From Campylobacteraceae bacterium (lineage in GTDB: Bacteria; Campylobacterota; Campylobacteria; Campylobacterales; Sulfurovaceae): 6,683 nt of DNA. Shown in pieces: positions 1 to 5,482 of this stretch (position 1 is the stretch's first letter; every line of letters starts with the position of its first letter). Where the stretch lies: the NCBI GenBank assembly GCA_027063105.1, contig JAMOSL010000151.1:1-6683 (forward strand). The letters run 5' to 3'. The notes below the pieces were generated by a model that did not search any database, was not told the origin of the DNA, and saw only the letters and a list, made by a program, of their open reading frames with translations. A program made the position numbers and the translations under genes.

Positions 1-1611
1 ATAGATTTCTTTTTTATTTTCAAAACAATCATTTTTTATAGATGAATTATCTGAGTGTATTAAAAGAGTTAAATTTCCTAAAGTATGCAGTTGTTTATCA
101 TATTCAAAATTAGAGATATTATCTTTCCAGCAATCTAAAAGATTATTATAATTAGTTTGTGGTAGAATATGTTCTACTGTAATATCATCAAAATCTATAT
201 CAAAATCTTTATTTATAGACTTTTCTAATATATATAAAATTGCTTTTGTTTTTTTATTGCTATCTTCATATAAATTTTTTGTTAATAAAGTATCTTTAAA
301 TTCTTCATCTGTTGGAAATCTTTGTTTATTTTCTTTTGCCTTTAAAAATACCTTAAATTTATTAAGAATATTCTCATCTATAGATAAATCTTTACACGCA
401 GATGCAAATATGTTTTTTGTTATGCCATGAGAAAGTCCATATACTTCTCTTCTAATATAAAAACTTTCAATAATTTTAGTTATTTTGGTAAATATAGAAG
501 AGTTATTATATTTTAATTTCATAAGAAAAGGATAATAGGCTTCTATTTCAAAATAAGGTAAGATAGAATCTTTTAAATATAACTCATTATTCTTTAAATC
601 AAGAAAAATATCTTTATATTTTAACATTTCTATTAAAATAGCTTTAACTTTTTTATAATCATTATCTTCTTTTATTTCTTTTAGATATTTATTGATGAAC
701 TCTTCATATATAGAATTAGCTGTTACTACGCGACCTAGTTTCATTGTTAAAAAATGTTGTATAAAATTAGCGAATGCTTTATCTGAATTCTTTTCATTTG
801 GCATATCTTCTAATTTTTCCCAGAGTTCAGAATGTAACTCTTCTTGCTTATCAATATCAATGCTCATAAATATAGAATTTTTAATCAGGTCAGTATCTTT
901 TAATTTTAATCCTCCACCATTTAAACCTGAAAAAACTCTTTGAGGATTATCTTTTTCTAAATCTAATTCTACTTTTACAATACTAATCCTCTCTATCTTT
1001 TTAAGTAAAATTTTAATATCATCAAACAAATAATTTTTCATTTTCTGAGTATGAAAAAAGAATTTATAAGTGGATAAGATATTAGATTTAAGACTTTTAT
1101 CATAATTACTATTAAATAATGTATTATAAATTTCTCTATCTTTATTTTTATTTGATAAAGATAATCTAATTTTATTATCTGACTTTTTACCTTTTATTTC
1201 TAAGTAATCATCAGAAATTTTATCTATCTCAATTTCAATATCTTCAATAATATCTTTTAATTTTTCATTATCTTTATCTTTATTAAGTTCTCTATTTTTT
1301 TCTTTTAGTAAGATAACTAATCTATCTCTTAGAGCAATAAATAAGATTGATATTGTTGTAATCCGTTGCTGTCCATCAATAATATTAATAAAATTTTTAC
1401 TCTTTATATCTTCTATATAAACAATAGAATTTAAAAAGTGGCTTGAATTTTTATCTTTAATAATAATATCATCTATATCTTCTAAAAGTTTTGCAACTTC
1501 TTTATCTTTAGCTATTCTCCATTCATACGCTCTTTGATAAATAGGTATTAATAACTTTTTTTTACGATTATTTTCTAAAAACTCTATAAAACTTATCTCT
1601 TTTGCTACCAT
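1..1611 (-). CDS. DUF262-DUF1524 GmrSD-like restriction protein, C-terminus cut by window edge
   Basis: An open frame of 537 codons runs from ATG at 1611 off the left edge without a stop. The start is supported by a well-placed AAGGAA ribosome binding site at about 1617-1622. Near the N-terminus are PIYQRAYEW (residues 23-31) and DGQQR (79-83), the signature of DUF262, a ParB/sulfiredoxin-like fold that binds or hydrolyses nucleotides. A later FSGLNGGGLKLKDTDLIKN stretch (around 225-245) is also typical. Near the end are EHILPQ (480-485, candidate catalytic His481) and HTLGNLTLL (509-517), followed by asparagines 522 and 527; this is the His-Asn nuclease core of DUF1524. Fused DUF262-DUF1524 proteins include GmrSD-type type IV enzymes that cut modified, for example glucosylated, DNA. 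No methyltransferase lies nearby, which fits a modification-dependent enzyme, but substrate specificity is inference. Only the extreme C-terminus should be missing. A sampled stretch (481-600) has 19% G+C, far below the upstream SPFH gene, suggesting transfer. It follows that gene by 22 bases and is probably co-transcribed. Confidence 0.9.
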   Translation of the reverse strand, partial: MVAKEISFIEFLENNRKKKLLIPIYQRAYEWRIAKDKEVAKLLEDIDDIIIKDKNSSHFLNSIVYIEDIKSKNFINIIDGQQRITTISILFIALRDRLVILLKEKNRELNKDKDNEKLKDIIEDIEIEIDKISDDYLEIKGKKSDNKIRLSLSNKNKDREIYNTLFNSNYDKSLKSNILSTYKFFFHTQKMKNYLFDDIKILLKKIERISIVKVELDLEKDNPQRVFSGLNGGGLKLKDTDLIKNSIFMSIDIDKQEELHSELWEKLEDMPNEKNSDKAFANFIQHFLTMKLGRVVTANSIYEEFINKYLKEIKEDNDYKKVKAILIEMLKYKDIFLDLKNNELYLKDSILPYFEIEAYYPFLMKLKYNNSSIFTKITKIIESFYIRREVYGLSHGITKNIFASACKDLSIDENILNKFKVFLKAKENKQRFPTDEEFKDTLLTKNLYEDSNKKTKAILYILEKSINKDFDIDFDDITVEHILPQTNYNNLLDCWKDNISNFEYDKQLHTLGNLTLLIHSDNSSIKNDCFENKKEIY

Positions 1612-1633
1612 GATATTTCCTTTTTTAATTATC

Positions 1634-2491
1634 TTATTTAAATGAAGATCCTAGCATACCTTTAATAGCTCCTTGAATGTCAGCAGGATATATTATAAAT
1701 TTAGCATTTTGTGATTTTGACATACTCTCAAGAGAATTAATATATCTATCTCCCAATAAGAACATTGCTGGTAACTCTTTATCTGCAACAGCACTAGCTA
1801 TCAACTCAATAGCAGATGCAGAGGCATTAGCTAAAGCAACTTGAGCTTCAGCCTCTAATTTAGCAGCTTCTAGTTTACCTTGAGCTTCTAAGATAGCTGC
1901 ATTTTTATTACCTTCTGCAGTTGTTTCTATAGCTCGTCTTTCTCTTTCAGCTGCAGCTTGTCTCTCCATTGAATCTTGCATAGAACCACTAGGATTTATA
2001 TCTTGTATCTCCACAGATTTAATCGTTACTCCCCAATCAGCTACATCATCTAATATACTATCTTTTAATCTTTCTTTTATCATCTCTCTATTAGATAAAG
2101 CTTCATCTAACTTCATTTCACCAAGAATAGACCTAAGTGTTGTCATTATTAAATTTGCAATAGCTAATTGAAAGTCTTCTATGCCATATAGTGCTGATTT
2201 TGGATCGGTTACTCTGACAAAAGCAATAGCATTAGTTCTAATAACAGCATTATCTTTTGTAATAACCTCTTGTTCTGGAATATCCATAATAATATCTCTT
2301 GTAGATATCTTAGCTCTTACATTATCTATAAATGGAATAATAATATTTAATCCAGGTTCAAGAGTTTTGCTAAATTTCCCCAATCTTTCAATAACCCACT
2401 CTTCCCCTTGTGGAATAATTTTGATACCTTTGTAGAGTATCGCTATTATTATTACAATTAAACCTATTAAAACATTAAATTCTGCTATCAT
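1634..2491 (-). CDS. SPFH/band 7 (stomatin/slipin-like) membrane protein
   Basis: A complete 285-residue protein. One N-terminal membrane segment (about residues 5-25) is followed by KIIPQGEEWVIERLGKF (24-40) and LEPGLNIIIPFID (44-56), hallmarks of paraslipin/QmcA-type stomatin-like proteins. The band 7 domain runs to about 175. An Ala/Glu-rich coiled coil (about 176-235, starting MERQAAAERERRAIETTAEG) follows, then a short C-terminal segment. Family members form large ring or cage oligomers on the inner membrane that organise membrane microdomains and often protect or restrain membrane proteases; the precise client here is unknown. ATG at 2491 is preceded by AGGAG at the right distance, and that site overlaps the stop codon of the NfeD gene, 9 bases upstream. 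NfeD-slipin pairs are a widespread operon in which NfeD's OB-fold domain partners the SPFH protein. A sampled stretch (1801-1920) has 40% G+C, so it looks like core genome. Confidence 0.95.
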   Translation of the reverse strand: MIAEFNVLIGLIVIIIAILYKGIKIIPQGEEWVIERLGKFSKTLEPGLNIIIPFIDNVRAKISTRDIIMDIPEQEVITKDNAVIRTNAIAFVRVTDPKSALYGIEDFQLAIANLIMTTLRSILGEMKLDEALSNREMIKERLKDSILDDVADWGVTIKSVEIQDINPSGSMQDSMERQAAAERERRAIETTAEGNKNAAILEAQGKLEAAKLEAEAQVALANASASAIELIASAVADKELPAMFLLGDRYINSLESMSKSQNAKFIIYPADIQGAIKGMLGSSFK

Positions 2492-2500
2492 AATTTTCTC

Positions 2501-2953
2501 CTATATTTTTTGAACTTTTATAAGTTGACCTCGAACTTCAATTATCTCAACTCTTATTTCACTATCCAAATCCTCATCAGCTGTTGCGTTCCAAATCCTA
2601 CTGCCTAATATAGGAGTATTGAATCTCACTTTCCCTCTACCATAAGCCTTAATTGGCTCTTCGATAATACCTTTAACACCAATAGCATAATTTGATTGAC
2701 CACTTTTATCTGTTTTACTTTTTCTAAAGAATTTAATAAGAAAAATAATTATTACTATACTACTTATAATCCAAATTAAAAGTTCTTCATTTAGAGATAA
2801 TACAAATATTAAATCTATAGTACCTACAATAATAGCAGAAATTCCTAATCCTAACATAATGAATATATTTGTAAATAACTCAACAATAAGCATTATTAAT
2901 CCAAAAATAATCCAATGCCACCAAAGAATATTATTTGCTAATAACTCTAACAT
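2501..2953 (-). CDS. NfeD family membrane protein (short form)
   Basis: A 150-residue protein matching the short, protease-less NfeD form. It has hydrophobic membrane segments at about residues 12-33, 35-54 and 58-75, then a basic linker (FFRKSKTDK, 75-83). A small beta-rich soluble domain follows at 90-150, with GVKG (92-95), GRGKVRF (105-111), a conserved-type tryptophan (Trp121) and a terminal RGQLIKVQKI; this is the NfeD OB-fold. No ClpP-like serine protease domain is present, unlike long NfeD proteins. The gene ends 9 bases before the SPFH gene, whose binding site overlaps this stop, so the two are almost certainly translated from one message and act as a membrane complex. The ATG at 2953 has no good Shine-Dalgarno sequence, and an in-frame stop lies only two codons upstream, so no longer form is possible; translation may depend on a short leader. 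The sampled G+C is 37.5% (2581-2700). Confidence 0.93.
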   Translation of the reverse strand: MLELLANNILWWHWIIFGLIMLIVELFTNIFIMLGLGISAIIVGTIDLIFVLSLNEELLIWIISSIVIIIFLIKFFRKSKTDKSGQSNYAIGVKGIIEEPIKAYGRGKVRFNTPILGSRIWNATADEDLDSEIRVEIIEVRGQLIKVQKI

Positions 2954-2974
2954 TTTTTAGCTTTGAATATTTTA

Positions 2975-3014
2975 CACACGCTATCACCTCTTTTTATGGA
3001 TTTATCACACGCTA
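2975..3014. repeat. Direct repeat CACACGCTA x2, spaced 31 bp, upstream of NfeD
   Basis: CACACGCTA occurs at 2975-2983 and again at 3006-3014, each preceded by TTTA (with one extra T in the second copy). Read in the direction of transcription the unit is TAGCGTGTG followed by an AT-rich stretch. The 31-bp spacing is about three helical turns, so both copies face the same side of the helix, as expected of a regulator binding site in the promoter region of the NfeD-SPFH operon. Possible -10-like AT-rich stretches directly follow each copy (TAAAAT, 2969-2974, and ATAAAT, 3000-3005, on the minus strand), but no convincing -35 is seen. The regulator is unknown. Confidence 0.4.
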
Positions 3015-3017
3015 CTT

Positions 3018-3029
3018 TAGTTTAAACTA
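3018..3029. repeat. 12-bp perfect palindrome TAGTTTAAACTA
   Basis: TAGTTTAAACTA reads identically on both strands. It sits directly between the stop codon of the ComEA-like gene (3030-3032) and the CACACGCTA direct repeat. It has no loop and no adjoining U-tract, so it is a poor terminator. It could be an operator half of the NfeD promoter region, or chance in AT-rich DNA. Confidence 0.25.
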
Positions 3030-3347
3030 CTATTCTGCTTTAATTCTTTTTTTAGTATTATTTTGCTGAGTAGTAGTATCTTTTTTATCTTTTGTACAAA
3101 TCTTTTTCTTAATATCATTTTTAATATTATTGAAAATAACTTTGCCAATACCTCTAATATTTAATAAATCATTAATATCTTTAATAGGATTTTTACTTCT
3201 ATAATCAATAATAAAATTAATTCTTTTATGTCCAAGACCTTTGATACAACCTAACTCACTTCCTGAAGCATTTTGTACATCATTAGCATTCATTGCAAAT
3301 ATTATTTTAGAGGATAAAAAAATTATCATAATTATTCTTTTCAACAT
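3030..3347 (-). CDS. Exported ComEA-like helix-hairpin-helix DNA-binding protein
   Basis: A 105-residue protein. Residues 1-18 (Lys-Arg followed by IIMIIFLSSKIIFA) look like a Sec signal peptide cleaved after Ala18. The mature part carries two helix-hairpin-helix motifs, IKGLGHKRINFIIDYR (35-50) and LLNIRGIGKVIFNNI (61-75), in the ComEA arrangement, where they bind DNA backbone without sequence preference. ComEA proteins act in the periplasm or at the outer face of the inner membrane to pull incoming DNA into the cell during natural transformation. A lysine-rich tail (80-105) should add DNA affinity. Cys34 and Cys84 could form a disulfide in the periplasm. ATG at 3347 is preceded by an AAGGAAAG binding site, and the gene starts 11 bases after the stop of the PD-(D/E)XK gene, so the two are probably co-transcribed. 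A sampled stretch has 18% G+C. A role outside competence, for example in an exported nuclease function, cannot be excluded. Confidence 0.85.
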   Translation of the reverse strand: MLKRIIMIIFLSSKIIFAMNANDVQNASGSELGCIKGLGHKRINFIIDYRSKNPIKDINDLLNIRGIGKVIFNNIKNDIKKKICTKDKKDTTTQQNNTKKRIKAE

Positions 3348-3358
3348 TATCTTTCCTT

Positions 3359-4516
3359 TTAACTTTTATTATATTGTATAATTAAATTACTGATTTTATC
3401 ACTAATCATTTTAATCTCTTTTTCTCTTAAATCTGAATTAATTAAATTTAAAACATTGCTATTAAAAGATTCAAAATCTAATTTCTTATCACTATATTTC
3501 CAATAAATACTTTCTGATATATCATCCCAATTAATTTGAATATTATTTAATTTGTTAATTTGTACTTTATTAATTATATCTTCATCAGGAAAATAAAATC
3601 CATAATAAATATTATTTCTTAATTCAATGAAGAAGTATAAATTTTCATCAACTTTATATTCTATTCCATAATCTTTTCTATTCTTTAACTGTTTATAATA
3701 TTTTTCTATACTATTCTTCATATTCTTATTACCATTTTGATTATTATTATAAAAGTTAAAATCATAATCTTTATTTAAATTATTTAATAAGCTTTGCCAA
3801 AAATCTAATTGAATTTGAATCTTTGCTTCAATTATAGAATTTTGTATATTTAAAACCATTTTAAAATTATTATCTTTTAATAAAAAATCTTTGATTTCCA
3901 AAATAAAACCTTTATATTGTGATTGATTTGTTAATGTTTTAATTAAATTAAGATATTGAGATAATATCTCTCTTATTGTTGGAATAAGAGCCATCTCTTT
4001 TATGCAACCTTCTATCCAATGTTTAATATGTTCTTCATAAGATATATTTATAATATTTTTTAACATTGTCCTCTCATTCGCATCTTCTCCAAAAAGAGTA
4101 AGATAAATGATAAAGATATTTTCTTCTTTATATCCTTGTTTTTTTATTATATTAAGATATTTACTTAATTGATTTGAATGATCTTGTGTATAAATCTTAT
4201 TTTCAATAATTATTGATTGATTAGGAGATTGTAGTAGAATATCAATATTTAGTTTTTCACGAAAAATAGAAATATTATTGAGAGAAAAATCAATTTTAAT
4301 CTCTTTGAGAAATAATTCAATAAAAAGATTACCTTGATTATGAGAACCATCAGGATTTAATAGCTCATAAATAAATCTTGAATGCAAATTTACTTCATCA
4401 CTAGATTTTAATAAAATTGAAAAAATATTAAAATCATCAAGCAAAATTTCATTTAATTTTTTATATTTCATGTCAATTATTTCTAATTGTTTAAATAACA
4501 ATTCTATATTTTCCAT
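3359..4516 (-). CDS. PD-(D/E)XK nuclease family protein (PDDEXK_4 type)
   Basis: A complete 385-residue protein. The N-terminal half carries the fold of the PDDEXK_4 family. HSRFIYELLNP (45-55) supplies the helix-1 glutamate (Glu51). REKLNIDILL (86-95) supplies Asp92. SIIIENKIYTQD (101-112) supplies the E-x-K pair Glu105/Lys107. QLSKY (116-120) and IFIIYLTLFG (134-143) follow, then ISYEEHIKHWIEGCI (158-172). All expected metal- and DNA-cleaving residues are therefore present. The C-terminal half (about 200-385) is Asn/Lys/Ile-rich and unrecognised; it may set specificity. The family is common in accessory regions and is thought to act on DNA, but its biological targets are mostly unknown. The start has a good AAGGAT binding site (4521-4526) and a near-consensus promoter just upstream. 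No methyltransferase or helicase is adjacent, so it is not a standard type II restriction gene pair. A sampled stretch (3601-3720) has 17.5% G+C, the lowest among the genes sampled. Confidence 0.9.
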   Translation of the reverse strand: MENIELLFKQLEIIDMKYKKLNEILLDDFNIFSILLKSSDEVNLHSRFIYELLNPDGSHNQGNLFIELFLKEIKIDFSLNNISIFREKLNIDILLQSPNQSIIIENKIYTQDHSNQLSKYLNIIKKQGYKEENIFIIYLTLFGEDANERTMLKNIINISYEEHIKHWIEGCIKEMALIPTIREILSQYLNLIKTLTNQSQYKGFILEIKDFLLKDNNFKMVLNIQNSIIEAKIQIQLDFWQSLLNNLNKDYDFNFYNNNQNGNKNMKNSIEKYYKQLKNRKDYGIEYKVDENLYFFIELRNNIYYGFYFPDEDIINKVQINKLNNIQINWDDISESIYWKYSDKKLDFESFNSNVLNLINSDLREKEIKMISDKISNLIIQYNKS

Positions 4517-4533
4517 TAATATCCTTATTGTTA

Positions 4534-4562
4534 ATTATAGCATTAATATATATATTCATCAA
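4534..4562 (-). promoter_or_regulatory. Sigma70-type promoter for the PD-(D/E)XK gene
   Basis: On the minus strand TTGATG (4562-4557) is followed after exactly 17 bases by TATAAT (4539-4534). The -10 is preceded by TGC, giving an extended -10, TGCTATAAT. Transcription should start near 4527, leaving a leader of about ten bases that holds little more than the ribosome binding site. The downstream ComEA-like gene would be served by the same promoter, and possibly further genes, since no terminator is visible after it. Confidence 0.7.
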
Positions 4563-4593
4563 CTTTTACTCTAATTTATTAGATTAGTGCTTT

Positions 4594-4642
4594 ATTTCTT
4601 AATATATACTACAAATAAAATTAATTATTTTTATTAAGAAAT
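4594..4642. repeat. 11-bp perfect inverted repeat, 27-base AT-rich loop
   Basis: ATTTCTTAATA (4594-4604) and TATTAAGAAAT (4632-4642) are perfect reverse complements separated by 27 bases containing almost only A and T. A transcript of the plus strand would be followed by a T-rich stretch (about 4642-4652), whereas the minus strand, which carries the genes, has no T-run after the stem. It is therefore a weak terminator candidate for sdhB and may instead be a protein-binding site or chance in AT-rich DNA. No other strong terminator for sdhB is visible. Confidence 0.3.
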
Positions 4643-4660
4643 TTTCTTTTTTAATTCCTA

Positions 4661-4792
4661 TTTAGTTTGTGATTTTTGCGTATAAAGCTAATATAAAATC
4701 TATTTGACTTGGGATTTTTTAGACTAAAGTGAGTTAGTTGGCATTCAGCAAAAATGGCTATTTAGGACTTAATGGACTAAAAACTCATTATA
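4661..4792. other. Gene-free segment with raised G+C: possible dispersed repeat or RNA
   Basis: This stretch just downstream of sdhB has 29% G+C over 4661-4780, against 14% in the next 120 bases (4541-4660), although all frames contain stops and no plausible short gene is seen. Related short words recur inside it (GACTAAA twice; GACTT once before GGGA and once before AATG), suggesting internal repetition. A stretch of constrained composition without a gene suggests a small RNA, a long 3' untranslated region of the sdh message, or a copy of a dispersed intergenic repeat. I see no strong hairpin with a U-tract. The rest of the 4517-4807 gap holds the promoter and the inverted repeat listed separately. 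Confidence 0.3.
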
Positions 4793-4807
4793 AACTTTAA
4801 CTAATTA

Positions 4808-5482
4808 TTAAAATCCAAAACTCATAGCTACAAAGTTAGGGTCACTATATCCAAATTGACTACTGACTCCTCTAAGTAATGTTATATCCATTTTTGGGTC
4901 TATACCTTGTGGACAAACTGTTGTACATTCTCCACATAAAGTACAATCCCAAACTCCATTAGATTGAATAGTATCAATAGTTGACTTTATATCACCCTCT
5001 CTCTTATCTGCAGTATATCTATATACTCTAGTTAAAGCAAATGGTCCTAAAAAATCTTTATTTATTTCAAAGACAGGACAAGCAGAGTAACAACTACTAC
5101 ATAATATACAATCGCTCTGAAGTTCTGTTTTTTTCTCTTCTTCTATTGTAATATCTGTTTTAATATATTGATGTAGCCATGCCAAAGAATTTTTTAAAGT
5201 CTCTTTTGATTTTGATTTATCAACTATTAAGTCTTTTATAACACTATGATATCTAAGTGGTGTAACCTCATCATCATCTTTCGGCTTATAACTACACGCT
5301 AATACCTCTTTTTCATTAACCCTAACAGCACAAACTCCACAAATACCACTTCGACAACCTGCTTTAAATCCTAAAGAGTTGTCTATATCAGATTTAATTT
5401 TATATAAAGCTTTTAATAGAGTTAAACCCTTAGAAACTTCATAATCTACAAATTCTTTATCTCTTTTTATTTTAATGTTCAT
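4808..5482 (-). CDS. sdhB: Succinate dehydrogenase/fumarate reductase iron-sulfur subunit
   Basis: A complete 224-residue subunit that carries electrons between the flavoprotein and the quinone or membrane subunit. The N-terminal plant-ferredoxin-like domain holds the [2Fe-2S] ligands Cys43, Cys48, Cys51 (GCRSGICGVC) and Cys63. The C-terminal domain has C125-x2-C-x2-C131-x3-C135-P and C180-x2-C-x2-C186-x3-C190-P. In classical enzymes the second set is C-x5-C-x3-CP, with a hydrophobic residue (Val207 in E. coli FrdB) in the middle, which gives a [3Fe-4S] centre. Here Cys183 occupies that place, predicting a [4Fe-4S] centre, as in non-classical type E enzymes and the methylmenaquinol:fumarate reductases of Campylobacterota. 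The length is slightly below E. coli FrdB. ATG at 5482 follows GGAGA and overlaps the sdhA stop as ATGA, indicating translational coupling. No anchor or third-subunit gene follows within the window. Naming as sdhB rather than frdB/mfrB is uncertain. Confidence 0.9.
   Translation of the reverse strand: MNIKIKRDKEFVDYEVSKGLTLLKALYKIKSDIDNSLGFKAGCRSGICGVCAVRVNEKEVLACSYKPKDDDEVTPLRYHSVIKDLIVDKSKSKETLKNSLAWLHQYIKTDITIEEEKKTELQSDCILCSSCYSACPVFEINKDFLGPFALTRVYRYTADKREGDIKSTIDTIQSNGVWDCTLCGECTTVCPQGIDPKMDITLLRGVSSQFGYSDPNFVAMSFGF

Noticed and set aside
692..943. Plus-strand 83-residue open frame
   Set aside because: Lies wholly inside the DUF262-DUF1524 gene on the opposite strand, has no ribosome binding site, and its serine- and phenylalanine-rich product matches no family I know; a shadow of the real gene.
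2181..2435. Plus-strand 84-residue open frame
   Set aside because: Antisense to the conserved band 7 domain of the SPFH gene; its hydrophobic composition follows from the opposite-strand codons.
3018..3029. Palindrome as a rho-independent terminator of the ComEA-like gene
   Set aside because: It has no loop, consists mostly of A-T pairs and is not followed by a U-tract on the minus strand.
3359..4516. Type II restriction endonuclease with partner methyltransferase
   Set aside because: No methyltransferase motif (such as DPPY or NPPF) is present in any gene of the window, and the motif pattern fits the PDDEXK_4 family rather than a classical type II enzyme.
4664..4800. Possible decayed coding sequence in the sdhB-nuclease gap
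   Set aside because: All frames I read through are broken by several stops and show no recognisable domain or start with a binding site, so I list it only as a gene-free segment of raised G+C.
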